Shown in pieces: positions 8,093 to 17,202 of a stretch of 64,000 bases of DNA. This DNA comes from Streptomyces chattanoogensis (lineage in GTDB: Bacteria > Actinomycetota > Actinomycetes > Streptomycetales > Streptomycetaceae): contig NZ_LGKG01000153.1 in NCBI RefSeq assembly GCF_001294335.1, positions 1 to 64,000 of the forward strand, read 5' to 3'. A program made the translations under genes and the position numbers. Each line of letters starts with the position of its first letter. The stretch's first letter is position 1. The notes beneath the pieces were generated by a model, which did not search any database, was not told the origin of the DNA, and saw only the letters and a program-made list of their open reading frames with translations.

Positions 8093-8110
8093 CTACCGAA
8101 TGATCGGTAG
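8093..8110. promoter_or_regulatory. Inverted repeat CTACCG-N6-CGGTAG, candidate TetR/PaaR operator
   Basis: CTACCGAATGATCGGTAG is an inverted repeat with 6-bp arms; its inner part ACCGA-N4-TCGGT resembles operators of TetR-family repressors found before paa genes in Actinobacteria. It lies 24 bp before the paaK start in the hydrolase/paaK divergent promoter. A phenylacetyl-CoA-responsive repressor is the natural candidate, but none is encoded nearby. Confidence 0.55.
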
Positions 8111-8134
8111 GGAGAAGTGAGGCGGTGACTCTCC

Positions 8135-9529
8135 ATGCCGGAAACGGTGACGGGCGCTGGGGACAACGGGACGGGCCGGAGGGACGGGTCCGGCGGTGCG
8201 GGCGGCAGGGGCCGGACGGGCGGCACGTTCGACGCCGACACGTTCGACGCCGCGGAACGGCTGTCGCGGGATGCGCTGTGCGCACTGCAACTGACCCGGC
8301 TGCGCGCGTCGTTGCAGCACGCCTATGACCATGTGCCGTTCTACCGGGAGTCCTTCGACCGCGCCGGGATCCGGCCGGACGACTGCCGCTCGCTGGGCGA
8401 TCTCGCCCGCTTCCCCTTCACCGTGAAGGACGATCTGCGCGCTCAGTACCCCTTCGGCATGTTCGCCGTCCCGAAGAGCGAGGTACGCCGCATTCACGCC
8501 TCCAGCGGCACCACCGGCCGCCCCACGGTGGTCGGCTACACCGAGCGCGACCTCTCCCATTGGGCGGATGTCGTCGCCCGCTCGATCCACGCGGCGGGCG
8601 GACGCCCCGGCCACATGGTCCATATCGCCTATGGATACGGGCTGTTCACCGGCGGCCTCGGCGCCCATTACGGCGCGGAGCGCCTCGGCTGTACGGTCGT
8701 GCCCGCGTCCGGCGGGATGACCAGCCGGCAGGTGCAGATCATCCAGGACTTCCGCCCCGAGATCATCATGGTGACGCCGTCGTACATGCTCACCCTCCTG
8801 GACGAGTTCGAACGGCAGGGGATCGACCCCCGGACCACCTCGCTCAAGGTGGGCATCTTCGGCGCCGAGCCGTGGACACAGGAGATGCGGCGTGAGATCG
8901 AGGAACGGTTCGCGATCGACGCGGTGGACATCTACGGGCTGTCGGAGGTCATGGGCCCCGGCGTCGCCCAGGAATGCGTCGAGACCAAGGACGGGCTGCA
9001 CATCTGGGAGGACCACTTCTATCCGGAGGTGGTCGATCCGTTCACCGGCGAGGTGCTGCCGGACGGCGCGCACGGAGAGCTGGTCTTCACCTCGCTCACC
9101 AAGGAGGCCATGCCCGTCATCCGTTACCGCACCCGCGATCTGACCCGGCTGCTTCCCGGCACCGCGCGCGCCGCCTTCCGCCGGATGGAGAAGGTCACCG
9201 GGCGCAGCGACGACATGATCATTCTGCGTGGGGTCAATCTCTTCCCCGCGCAGGTCGAGGAGATCGTGCTGCGCACACCGGGCGTCGCCCCGCACTTCCA
9301 GCTGCGGCTGACCCGCGAGGGCCGGATGGACCATCTGACCGTGCGCGCCGAGGCCCGGCCGGATGCGACTCCCGAGGAACGGGCGGCGGCCGCCGGGGGG
9401 ATCGCCCGGGGCGTCAAGGACGGCATCGGGGTCTCGGTCGCGGTCGAGATCGTCGATCCGGAGACGCTGGAGCGGTCGGTCGGCAAGATCAAGCGCATCG
9501 TGGACGCGCGGCCTCGGGGCGGTTCCTAG
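8135..9529 (+). CDS. paaK: Phenylacetate-CoA ligase
   Basis: A 464-residue adenylate-forming enzyme converting phenylacetate, ATP and CoA to phenylacetyl-CoA, the first step of aerobic phenylacetate degradation. It has the PaaK-type P-loop HASSGTTGRPTVVGYT, the IYGLSEVMGPGVAQEC region, YRTRDLTRL, and the C-terminal RSDDMIILRGVNLFPAQVEE and VGKIKRIVD with the catalytic Lys. The first 40 residues are a Gly/Arg-rich extension before the family start. No other paa genes occur in the window, so this is a stand-alone copy. It may feed a remote paa cluster or activate another aryl acid. Confidence 0.9.
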   Translation: MPETVTGAGDNGTGRRDGSGGAGGRGRTGGTFDADTFDAAERLSRDALCALQLTRLRASLQHAYDHVPFYRESFDRAGIRPDDCRSLGDLARFPFTVKDDLRAQYPFGMFAVPKSEVRRIHASSGTTGRPTVVGYTERDLSHWADVVARSIHAAGGRPGHMVHIAYGYGLFTGGLGAHYGAERLGCTVVPASGGMTSRQVQIIQDFRPEIIMVTPSYMLTLLDEFERQGIDPRTTSLKVGIFGAEPWTQEMRREIEERFAIDAVDIYGLSEVMGPGVAQECVETKDGLHIWEDHFYPEVVDPFTGEVLPDGAHGELVFTSLTKEAMPVIRYRTRDLTRLLPGTARAAFRRMEKVTGRSDDMIILRGVNLFPAQVEEIVLRTPGVAPHFQLRLTREGRMDHLTVRAEARPDATPEERAAAAGGIARGVKDGIGVSVAVEIVDPETLERSVGKIKRIVDARPRGGS

Positions 9530-9626
9530 CACAGCCGTGGGCATGTCCTTCGGGGCGGGCTCGGGGCGGGCCGCCTGGACGTCGGGGTGTCCCGGCGCCA
9601 GGGCGGTTCACGTCGCGGCCGGTGGG

Positions 9627-10427
9627 TCAGGTCATGTTCGGATCCCCCTTGATCAGGGCGAAGACGGCGCCCGCCGGGTCCTTGAGCATGGCCAGGCGGC
9701 CGACGCCCGGAGCGTTGCTCGGCGGGATCAGGACCGAGGCGCCACGGGAGGTGGCCGTGGCGAAGGTGGCGTCGCAGTCGGTCACGCCGAAGTACGGGTG
9801 CCACTCCGACGCCGAACCGGCCTTCAGGTTCTCCTCCTGCAGCTGCATGATGCCGCCCTGTCCGGCGTCCCCCTCCTTCCCGCCCCCGGGTGAGGAGACG
9901 ACGGAGTACACCAGGTCGCCGCCCATCGGCATGTCCTGGTACTCCCAGGAGAAGACCGAGGTGTAGAACTCCTTCGCGGCGGCCGCATCGGTGGTGTAGA
10001 GCTCCGTCCAGCAGAGGGTGTTCGCCTCCATGACCGTCTCCAGGCCCTTGGTGTCACCGGGTTGCCATACGGCGAAATCGGCGCCCGTCGGGTCGGTGAA
10101 GGCGGCGAGCCGGCCGGCGGTGAAGACATCCATCGGCGGGACCCGGACCGAGCCGCCCGCCTGCTGCACGGCCTTCGCCGTGGCGTCCGCGTCGGAGGTC
10201 CGGAAGTACGCCGTCCAGGCGGAGCTCGCGCCCTCCTCCGTCAGCGGGCCGGCCGCGCCGACGGTCTTGCCGTCGAGCTGGAAGAAACCGTAGCCGCCGG
10301 CCTGGGGGCCCGCCGACTGGAAGGTCCAGCCGAAGACGGCGGCGTAGAACTCGGCGGCGGCGCCGGTGTCGGGTGTCCCGAGGTCGAGCCAGTTGGGGGT
10401 GCCCGGAACGTAATGGGTCGTCAGCAT
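9627..10427 (-). CDS. Double VOC (glyoxalase/bleomycin-resistance fold) protein
   Basis: A 266-residue protein made of two VOC domains (about 5-120 and 130-265). Each has the pattern W-L-D/T-E-L-x-T-x-D-x-x-A-A-x-E-F-Y...VFGW or VFSWEY, and they end in FADPTGADFAVWQP-like and LKDPAGAVFALIKG segments. This class is common in Streptomyces and usually annotated only as VOC family; some bind metals or act as hydroxylases or resistance proteins. GGAGGAG precedes the ATG at 10427. It is convergent with paaK. Specific function unknown. Confidence 0.85.
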   Translation of the reverse strand: MLTTHYVPGTPNWLDLGTPDTGAAAEFYAAVFGWTFQSAGPQAGGYGFFQLDGKTVGAAGPLTEEGASSAWTAYFRTSDADATAKAVQQAGGSVRVPPMDVFTAGRLAAFTDPTGADFAVWQPGDTKGLETVMEANTLCWTELYTTDAAAAKEFYTSVFSWEYQDMPMGGDLVYSVVSSPGGGKEGDAGQGGIMQLQEENLKAGSASEWHPYFGVTDCDATFATATSRGASVLIPPSNAPGVGRLAMLKDPAGAVFALIKGDPNMT

Positions 10428-10641
10428 GGTTGCTCCTCCAGTGCGCTCTGATCCCTGCTCTGATCCCTGCTCTGACGGCTGCTCCGGCGGCTGCCGATCC
10501 GCCGTCTGCTGATGTGGTGGTGATCTGGTGACTACTGCTGTGCCGGTCGTCGGTCGCGGTCGCGGGTACGGCGTCCACGACCGCTTTCTCCCTCACCCTC
10601 AGCATGGCAGGAGGCACTGACAGTCGCCCTCCGCGCGGCCC

Positions 10642-12201
10642 TCAGGGCGTGCCGAAGCGGTCCCGCAGCTCCCGCTTGAGGACCTTGCCGCTGGCGTTGC
10701 GCGGCAGCGCGTCCACGAACATCACCCGCTTGGGCGCCTTGAACGGCGCGAGGCGGGCGCGGGCGGCGTCGATCAGCTCCTGCTCGCCGACCTCGCTGCG
10801 GCCGCCGTCGCCGTCGGCCGCGGCACGCCGTACGACGACGGCGGTCACCGCCTCGATCCACCGCTCGTCCGGCAGCCCGATGACCGCGACCTCGGCGACC
10901 TGCGGATGCTCGTACAGCGCATCCTCCACCTGGCGGGAAGCGACGAGTACGCCACCGGAGTTGATGACGTCCTTGACGCGGTCGACGACGGTGAAATAGC
11001 CCTCCGCGTCCCGTACGGCGAGATCGCCGGAGTGGAACCAGCCGTCCCGGAAGGCCTCGGCGGTCTCCTCGGGTTTGTCCCAGTAGCCGGAGCACAGCTG
11101 CGGGGAGCGGTAGACGACCTCGCCCCTGCTGCCGTCCGGTACCTCCTGCCCCGCCTCGTCGACCACGCGCGCCTCCACGAACAGCACGGGGCGGCCGCAG
11201 GATGCCATCCGGCCTTCGTGTTCGTCCGGGCCGAGCACGGTGGCCAGCGGGCCGATCTCGCTCTGTCCGAAGCAGTTGTAGAAGGCGAGGGAGGGCAGCC
11301 GGGCGCGCAGCCGCTCCAGGACCGGTACGGGCATGATCGAGGCGCCGTAGTACGCCTTGCGCAGGCCGCCGAGTTCACGGACCGGGAAGTCCGGGTGGTT
11401 CGACAGGGCGATCCAGACGGTCGGCGGCGCGAACAGGCTGTCCGCCAGGCCCGCTTCGACCAGGTCGAAGATCCGCCCCGGATCGGGCCCGTCCAGGATG
11501 ATGTTCTCCGCGCCGACCGCCAGGTAGGGCAGCAGGAAGACATGCATCTGCGCGGAGTGGTAGAGGGGCAGGGAGTGCACCGGCCGGTCGCTTTCCCGCA
11601 GGTCCAGGGCGACGATCGCGCTGGTGTATTCGTGCACCAGCGCGCGGTGGGTCATCATCGCGCCCTTGGGGAGGGCGGTGGTTCCCGAGGTGTAGAGCAG
11701 CTGGACGAGCGTGTCGTCGCCGGCCGCGGCCGGCGGGTCCCCCGCGCTCGTCGCCTCGTCCGGGGCGGCCGCCTCCGTCACTGCGGCGAGCCGTTCCAGC
11801 AGCCCGCCGGGCGCGGCGTGCAGCGGCATGGTGCGTACGGAGTCCGGCAGCCGGTGTGCAAGGGCGGGGTCGGTGAGGGCCAGCGCGCTGCCCGACTGCT
11901 CCAGGATGTAGCGCAGATCGTCGCCGGTGAGGGCGTGGTTGACGGGCACGTGCACCAGGCCGGCACGGGCGCACGCCAGAAAGCCGATCAGGTACGCGTC
12001 GGAGTTGTGCCCGTACGAGGCGACCCGGTCGCCCGGGGTCAGTCCCTCCGCCAGCAGGACCCGGGCCGCGGCCGTCACCGCCTCGTCCAGCTCTCGGTAG
12101 GTCCACGCCCGCTCCCCGTACCGGACGGCCGTCCGCTCGGGCACCCGGCGCGCGCTGCGCCGCAGGACCGAGTCCACCGTGTTGCTCCGCGCTTGCGTCA
12201 T
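10642..12201 (-). CDS. AMP-dependent acyl-CoA synthetase
   Basis: A 519-residue ANL ligase with YTSGTTALPKGAMMTHRA, a FYNCFGQSEIGPL acyl-binding/adenine loop, the GWFHSGDLA motif, the VDRVKDVINSGG hinge and C-terminal PRNASGKVLKREL carrying the catalytic Lys. These motifs are typical of medium- or long-chain FadD enzymes. The ATG at 12201 begins at MTQARSNTVDS with GAGG about 10 bases upstream; the reading frame upstream is Pro/Arg-rich intergenic sequence. It is downstream of another ligase on the same strand but separated by 403 bp containing a strong hairpin, so it is probably its own transcription unit. Confidence 0.88.
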   Translation of the reverse strand: MTQARSNTVDSVLRRSARRVPERTAVRYGERAWTYRELDEAVTAAARVLLAEGLTPGDRVASYGHNSDAYLIGFLACARAGLVHVPVNHALTGDDLRYILEQSGSALALTDPALAHRLPDSVRTMPLHAAPGGLLERLAAVTEAAAPDEATSAGDPPAAAGDDTLVQLLYTSGTTALPKGAMMTHRALVHEYTSAIVALDLRESDRPVHSLPLYHSAQMHVFLLPYLAVGAENIILDGPDPGRIFDLVEAGLADSLFAPPTVWIALSNHPDFPVRELGGLRKAYYGASIMPVPVLERLRARLPSLAFYNCFGQSEIGPLATVLGPDEHEGRMASCGRPVLFVEARVVDEAGQEVPDGSRGEVVYRSPQLCSGYWDKPEETAEAFRDGWFHSGDLAVRDAEGYFTVVDRVKDVINSGGVLVASRQVEDALYEHPQVAEVAVIGLPDERWIEAVTAVVVRRAAADGDGGRSEVGEQELIDAARARLAPFKAPKRVMFVDALPRNASGKVLKRELRDRFGTP

Positions 12202-12284
12202 GGCGCGATCCTCGGGGCCGCCCGGTGCCGGGTCAAGCGCTGTGGACAGCGAGCCGCGGGGGCCGTACCCGGCGCACCCCTGGG

Positions 12285-12335
12285 TTGTTTCCCCGCCGCC
12301 CACCCCGGTGTTGTTGTTTCCCCGCCGCCCACCCC
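12285..12335. repeat. 22-bp direct repeat, two copies
   Basis: A 22-bp word beginning TTGTTTCCCCGCCG and ending CCACCCC occurs at 12285-12306 and again at 12314-12335, 7 bp apart. The second copy forms the left arm of the adjacent hairpin. Such C-rich extragenic repeats may be dispersed elsewhere in the genome. Confidence 0.7.
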
Positions 12336-12353
12336 CCTTCGGGGGGTGGGCGG
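12325..12353. terminator. Perfect 13-bp stem hairpin, probable terminator of the 12605-15312 operon
   Basis: CCGCCCACCCCCC (12325-12337) pairs perfectly with 12341-12353 around TTC, giving a C(UUCG)G-type tetraloop closure, an exceptionally stable RNA hairpin. There is no U-tract, as usual in Streptomyces. It lies downstream of the minus-strand ligase gene ending at 12605 and upstream of the next minus-strand gene. Confidence 0.65.
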
Positions 12354-12604
12354 GTCTGGAGGGGGGAGCCCTGCGGCGCGGCGGGGGTCGGCGGGCCGGG
12401 AGGGCCCCTGCGGCACGCCTGGGGATCAGCGGGCCGCTGGGAAGCTGCAGCACGCCCGGGGGTCGGCCGACCGGGGGAGTGCCTTGCAGCACGGCAAGGG
12501 GCCGGCGAGGCAGAAGGGGCCTCTGCGCCGCGACGGGCTCGACGAGTCAGGAAGGCACCCCCGCAGCGGGTTCGCGACCGCACGGAACAACCACCGCTCA
12601 CGGC

Positions 12605-14206
12605 CTACACCGCACGCTCCCGCCCCGTCCAGTACGGGTCGCGGAGCCGTCGTTTGTAGAGCTTGCCGTTGGGGTCGCGGGGCAGGGTGTCGATGAAGTC
12701 GACGGAGCGGGGGCGTTTGTAGCCCGCCAGGTGGCGCGCGCAGTGGGCGAGGATCTCGTCGGCGAGGGCGGGGCCCGCCGCGTGGCCCTCGGCCGGTTCG
12801 ACGACGGCCTTGACCTCCTCGCCCCAGTCGTCGTGCGGGATACCGAAGGCGGCGGCGTCGGCGACGGCGGGGTGGCCGAGCAGGGCGGATTCGATCTCCG
12901 CGGGGTAGATGTTGACCCCGCCGGAGATGATCATGTCGATCTTGCGGTCGCGGAGGAAGAGATAGCCGTCCTCGTCCAGACAGCCGAGGTCGCCGACGGT
13001 GAAGAAGTCGCCGATGCGGTTCTTCTTCGTCTTGTTCTCGTCCTTGTGGTAGCTGAAGCCGCCGGTGGTCATCTTCATGTAGACGGTGCCCAGTTCGCCG
13101 GGCGGCAGACGGTTGCCGTCGTCGTCGAAGACCGCCAGTTCGCTGATCGGCCAGGCCTTTCCGACCGTGCCGGGCTTCTTGAGCCAGTCCTCGGCGGTGG
13201 CGAAGGCGCCGCCGCCCTCGCTCGCCGCGTAGTACTCCTCCACGCAGCCGCCCCACCAGTCGATCATGGCGCGTTTGATGTGGTCGGGGCAGGGCGCGGC
13301 GCCGTGGATGGCGTGCCGCATGGAGGTGACGTCGTAGGACGTCCGTACCTCCTCCGGGAGGGCGAGGAGGCGGTGGAACTGGGTGGGGACCATGTGCGTG
13401 TGGGTGCAGCGGTGAGCGTCGATCAGGGCGAGCATGGTCTGCGGGGTCCACTTGTCCATCAGGACGATGCGGTGGCCTATGTGGAGCGAGGCGCCGGCGA
13501 ACTGGAGCACGGCCGTGTGGTAGAGCGGTGAGCAGACGAGGTGGACGTTGTCGTCGAACGGCTTGATGCCGAAGATGCCGAGGAAACCGCCGAGGTAGGT
13601 CTCCTCGGGGGGCTTGCCGGGCAGCGGGCGGCGGATGCCGCGGGGGCGTCCGGTGGTGCCCGAGGTGTAGTTCATGACCCAGCCGAGGGTCCGGCCGGAG
13701 GGGGCGGACTCCGGTTGGCCGGCGAGGAGTTCGGCGTACGGGCGGAAGCCGTCGGCCGTGCCCACGGCGTACCGCCGGGCGGCCGGGAGTTCCGCCTCGT
13801 CGGCGGCCCGGCGTGCGGCATCGCCGTAGCGCTCGTGGGCGATCAGTACCTTCGCTCCGGAGTCGGCGACGATCCAGGCGATCTCGGGGCCGACCAGGTG
13901 GTGGTTGACGGGGACGAGGTAGAACCCGGCCTGGGATGCGGCCAGGTAGGCGGTGAGGAACTCGACGCCGTTGGGCAGGACGACGGCGAATGCGTCGCCG
14001 CGCTCCAGGCCCGCGGCGCGCAGGCCGTGGACCAGTTGGTTGACGGCGCCGTGCAGGCGGCCCGCGGTCCACTCCTCGCCGTCCGGGGCGATCAGGACGG
14101 TGCGGCCGGGGTCGGCGGTGGCCTGCGCCCAGAAGCCGTTGGGGGGTCCGCTCGTTCCCGGGCTCGCTCCCGGGCTCGCCCCTGGGCTCGCTGCCGAGCT
14201 GCTCAC
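12605..14206 (-). CDS. Acyl-CoA synthetase (FadD-type) coupled to nitronate monooxygenase
   Basis: A 533-residue ANL ligase. It has MNYTSGTTGRPRGIRRPLPG, the VEEYYAASEGGG motif, GDFFTVGDLG, the RKIDMIISGGVNIYPAEIE hinge and C-terminal PRDPNGKLYKRRLRD with the catalytic Lys. Residues 4-17 contain three ASPG-like repeats. The GTG start overlaps the stop of the upstream flavin oxidoreductase (GTGA), so the two are co-translated. The motif set resembles ligases of actinobacterial CoA-catabolic clusters. The TCTGA-N7-TCAGA site before the operon links it to the FadD19-like block. Confidence 0.88.
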   Translation of the reverse strand: MSSSAASPGASPGASPGTSGPPNGFWAQATADPGRTVLIAPDGEEWTAGRLHGAVNQLVHGLRAAGLERGDAFAVVLPNGVEFLTAYLAASQAGFYLVPVNHHLVGPEIAWIVADSGAKVLIAHERYGDAARRAADEAELPAARRYAVGTADGFRPYAELLAGQPESAPSGRTLGWVMNYTSGTTGRPRGIRRPLPGKPPEETYLGGFLGIFGIKPFDDNVHLVCSPLYHTAVLQFAGASLHIGHRIVLMDKWTPQTMLALIDAHRCTHTHMVPTQFHRLLALPEEVRTSYDVTSMRHAIHGAAPCPDHIKRAMIDWWGGCVEEYYAASEGGGAFATAEDWLKKPGTVGKAWPISELAVFDDDGNRLPPGELGTVYMKMTTGGFSYHKDENKTKKNRIGDFFTVGDLGCLDEDGYLFLRDRKIDMIISGGVNIYPAEIESALLGHPAVADAAAFGIPHDDWGEEVKAVVEPAEGHAAGPALADEILAHCARHLAGYKRPRSVDFIDTLPRDPNGKLYKRRLRDPYWTGRERAV

Positions 14207-15312
14207 TGCTGGCTCCTTCCGGCGATGCGGTTGATGCGGTCGATGGCCCGTTCGAAGCCGCGGGTGAGGTCGTCGAAGACGGCCTGGACGCTGCGTTCGC
14301 TGGTCATCCGGCCGACGATCTGGCCGACCGGGGTGCCGAGCAGCGGCTCGGTCTCGTGCCGCTGGATACGGGAGTTGGCCTCGGCCACCAGGAGTCCCTG
14401 CAGCGGCATGGGCAGCGGGCCGGGGCCGGCGGGGTCGTCCCAGGCGTCGGTCCAGTCGGTGCGCAGCTGACGGGCGGGCTTGCCGGTCAGGGCCCGGGAG
14501 CGGACGGTGTCGCCGGGACCCGCGGCGAGCAGTTTCGCGGTCAGCCGGCGGGAGTGCAGCTCGGCCTCCTCGGTGGTCAGCCAGATGGAGCCGAGCCAGA
14601 CGCCCTGCGCGCCGAGGGCCAGCCCGGCGGCTATCTGTTCACCGGTGCCGATGCCGCCGGCGGCCAGCACGGGCAGCGGGTCGACGGCCGCCACGACCTC
14701 CGGGGTGAGGACCATGGTGGCGATCTCGCCGGTGTGCCCGCCGGCCTCGTACCCCTGGGCGACGACGATGTCGATACCGGCCGCCTTGTGGTGCCGGGCG
14801 TGGCGGGGGCTGCCGGCCAGCGCGGCGACGAGGATGCCGTGGTCGTGGGCGCGCCGGACGATGTCGGGCGGCGGCGAGCCGAGGGCGTTGGCGAGCAGCT
14901 TGATCGGATAGTCGAAGGCGACGTCGAGCTGGGTGCGGGCGACCTGCTCCATCCAGCCGGTGATCCGCCAGCCGGACGTCTCCCCCTCGGCGAGCCGCGG
15001 CACCTGGTATTTGTCGAGGAGTTCGGTGACGAACCGCCGGTGGCCGTCGGGGATCATCGCCTCCACGTCGGCCTCGGTGACGCCTTCCACCTTTTTGGCG
15101 GGCATCACGACATCGAGGCCGTACGGCAGCCCCCCGGTGTGCTCCTGCATCCAGTCGAGGTCGCGGGCCAGCTCGTCCGGCGCGGTGTAGCGGACCGCGC
15201 CGAGCACCCCGAACCCGCCCGCCCGGGTGATCGCCGCGGCGACCGCGGGGAAGGGCGTGAACCCGAAGACGGCGTGCTCGACACCCAGTGTGTTGCTCAG
15301 CTCCGTCTGCAT
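14203..15312 (-). CDS. Nitronate monooxygenase-type FMN oxidoreductase
   Basis: A 369-residue (beta/alpha)8 FMN protein of the nitronate monooxygenase/2-nitropropane dioxygenase family. FMN- and phosphate-binding motifs are GGFGVLGAVRYT near the N-terminus, VAQGYEAGGHTGEIATMVL and VLAAGGIGTGEQIAAGLALGAQGVWLGS. It lacks the flanking features of FabK. Relatives in mycobacteria include Rv1533-type proteins and the IpdC reductase of steroid ring degradation; this one looks more Rv1533-like. Its gene leads a two-gene operon with an acyl-CoA ligase, so an acyl-CoA double-bond reductase or oxidase role is plausible, and nitroalkane detoxification is the alternative. Confidence 0.85.
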   Translation of the reverse strand: MQTELSNTLGVEHAVFGFTPFPAVAAAITRAGGFGVLGAVRYTAPDELARDLDWMQEHTGGLPYGLDVVMPAKKVEGVTEADVEAMIPDGHRRFVTELLDKYQVPRLAEGETSGWRITGWMEQVARTQLDVAFDYPIKLLANALGSPPPDIVRRAHDHGILVAALAGSPRHARHHKAAGIDIVVAQGYEAGGHTGEIATMVLTPEVVAAVDPLPVLAAGGIGTGEQIAAGLALGAQGVWLGSIWLTTEEAELHSRRLTAKLLAAGPGDTVRSRALTGKPARQLRTDWTDAWDDPAGPGPLPMPLQGLLVAEANSRIQRHETEPLLGTPVGQIVGRMTSERSVQAVFDDLTRGFERAIDRINRIAGRSQQ

Positions 15313-15351
15313 GGGCGCAGGATGCCGCAGCGGGCTGTGGGAGGGAAGAGA

Positions 15352-15374
15352 TTTTCTGATGCTTCGTCAGAAAA
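15352..15374. promoter_or_regulatory. Perfect 8-bp-arm inverted repeat containing TCTGA-N7-TCAGA
   Basis: TTTTCTGA (15352-15359), a 7-bp spacer and TCAGAAAA (15367-15374) form a perfect inverted repeat 40 bp before the nitronate monooxygenase start. The core TCTGA-N7-TCAGA is identical to the site at 4601-4617, suggesting one repressor for both operons. Confidence 0.65.
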
Positions 15375-15418
15375 CGGTGCCCGGTGTGCCGGGACCGGCG
15401 CGGCCCGGAAAGGCGCGG

Positions 15419-17002
15419 TCAGGAGCGGCTGTCCTCCTCCAGCACCGCCATCGCCGCATTGTGCCCGGGGATCCCGCTCACTCCCCCGCCGCGCACCGCG
15501 CCCGCCCCGCACAGCAGCACATTGGCGTGCCCGGTGGCGACGCCCCAGCGGCCGGGTGCGGTGGCCGCCGCCCGCTCGTCCTCCTCGTCCGCGTACGGAA
15601 AGGCCAGCTCGCGGTGGAAGATGTTGCCGCCCGGCAGGCCCAGTTCCCGGTCGAGGTCGAGGGGGCTGCGGGCCTCGATGCACGGGCGGCCGTCGGCGTC
15701 GCGGGCCAGGCAGCCGGCGAGCGGTTCGGCCAGGTGGGTGTCGAGTTCCTCGAGGGTGGCGGCCAGCAGCCGGTCGCGGGTGGCGGGGTTCTCGGGGGTG
15801 TCGGCGGCGAACAGCCGGGCGGGGGTGTGCAGGCCGAAGAGGGTGAGCGTGTGGTAGCCCTGCCGGACCAGCTCGTCACCCAGGATGGAGGGGTCGGTCA
15901 GGGAGTGGCAGTAGATCTCGGAGGGCGGGGCGGCGGGGAGCGTTCCGGCCGCGGCCTGCCGGTGGGCGGTCTCCAACTGGCCGTAGCTCTCGGCGATGTG
16001 GAAGGTGCCGGCGAAGGCCTCGCGGGGGTCCACGTGGGTGTCCCGCAGGCGCGGCAGCCGGGTGAGGAGCATGTTCACCTTGAGCTGGGCGCCCTCGGCG
16101 GGCGGCGGCGGGTCCTCGCCGAGCAGGCGGGCCAGCTCGCGGGGTGAGGCGTTGACCAGCACCCGGCGGGCGCCGACGGTGCCCCGGGGGGAGGACACCT
16201 CGGCCGTACGGCCGTCCGTGGCGAGGGCGGTGACCGGACAGCCGGTGATGATCTCCGCCCCGGCGCCGCGGGCGGCGTCGGCCAGTGCGTCGGTGAGTGC
16301 GCCCATGCCGCCGATGGGGACGTCCCAGTCGCCGGTGCCGCCGCCGATGACGTGGTAGAGGAAGCAGCGGTTCTGGCGCAGCGCCGGATCGTGGGCGGTG
16401 GTGAAGGTGCCGATGAGGGCGTCGGTGAGGACGACTCCGCGGACGAGGTCGTCGGTGAAGGTTGCCTCGATCAGCTCCCCCAGGGGGCGCTCGAAGAGGG
16501 CGTGCCAGGTGGCGTCGTCGTCGATACGGGCGCGGAGTGCGGCGCGGGTGGGCAGCGGTTCGGTGAGGGTGGGGAAGACCCGTCGGGCGAGGCGGTGGGT
16601 GGTGCCGTAGAAGCGCTGCCAGGCGGTGAACTCCCTGTTCGATCCGGTGAGTCCGAAGAATGAGGCGCGGGTGCGCGCCTCGCCGCCGCCGACCAGGAGG
16701 CCGGTGGGGCGGCCGTCGCGTACGGCGGGGGTGTAGGAGGAGACGGTGCGTTTGCGGACCGCGAAGCGCAGGCCGAGGTCCCGCACGATTTCTGGCGGCA
16801 GCAGGCTGACGAGATAGGAGTACCGGGACAGCCGGGCGTCCACCCCGGTGAACGCCCGGGTCGACACGGCCGCACCACCGGTGTGGTCCAGCCGCTCCAG
16901 CACCAGCACGCTGCGCCCGGCGCGTGCGAGATAGGCGGCGGCGACCAGCCCGTTGTGCCCGCCGCCGACGATGACCACGTCATACGAAGTCCGTTCCGGC
17001 AT
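15419..17002 (-). CDS. FAD-dependent oxidoreductase, phytoene-desaturase/PYROXD2-like
   Basis: A 527-residue flavoprotein with the N-terminal dinucleotide motif DVVIVGGGHNGLVAAAYLARAG, followed by VLVLERLDHTGGAAVS, and a C-terminal FAD motif around VLLCGAGAVRGGGVSGIPGHNAA. These place it in the CrtI/PYROXD2 amine-oxidase-like group. The ATG at 17002 is used; a GTG at 17017 in the same frame would add five residues including a rare TTA Leu codon, and neither start has a well-spaced ribosome site. No carotenoid genes are nearby, so carotenoid synthesis is unlikely. The substrate is unknown. Confidence 0.82.
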   Translation of the reverse strand: MPERTSYDVVIVGGGHNGLVAAAYLARAGRSVLVLERLDHTGGAAVSTRAFTGVDARLSRYSYLVSLLPPEIVRDLGLRFAVRKRTVSSYTPAVRDGRPTGLLVGGGEARTRASFFGLTGSNREFTAWQRFYGTTHRLARRVFPTLTEPLPTRAALRARIDDDATWHALFERPLGELIEATFTDDLVRGVVLTDALIGTFTTAHDPALRQNRCFLYHVIGGGTGDWDVPIGGMGALTDALADAARGAGAEIITGCPVTALATDGRTAEVSSPRGTVGARRVLVNASPRELARLLGEDPPPPAEGAQLKVNMLLTRLPRLRDTHVDPREAFAGTFHIAESYGQLETAHRQAAAGTLPAAPPSEIYCHSLTDPSILGDELVRQGYHTLTLFGLHTPARLFAADTPENPATRDRLLAATLEELDTHLAEPLAGCLARDADGRPCIEARSPLDLDRELGLPGGNIFHRELAFPYADEEDERAAATAPGRWGVATGHANVLLCGAGAVRGGGVSGIPGHNAAMAVLEEDSRS

Positions 17003-17202
17003 GCCCCTTGGTAACACGGCGTCAGGCCCGGCGGAAGCATGCGGCGCTCGCGGTCGCAGGGGCAGGCGGCTGAAACCTCCGGGCGGGCCGGTGCGGCTTC
17101 TTGACCGGGCCGGGGCCGACTCCTAGCGTCCGGCCGTGCGCTGCACCGCAGGCGCCGTACGGTGCGCGCTCCGGCCGTCCCGCCCACCCCGTGAGGTGAC
17201 CC

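Larger units (their letters stand above)
12202..12604. other. 403-bp intergenic region with repeats and hairpin
   Basis: No credible gene is seen on either strand. The part near 12201 holds a direct repeat and a very stable hairpin (listed separately). The rest (about 12360-12600) is GC-rich with several loosely repeated GCGGGCC-GG and TGCAGCACG/TGCGGCACG words but no clear promoter motif. Confidence 0.6.

Noticed and set aside
15419..17002. Carotenoid desaturase (crtI)
   Set aside because: Dinucleotide motifs are shared with CrtI, but no crtB, crtE or other carotenoid genes are nearby; the PYROXD2-like group is the safer call.
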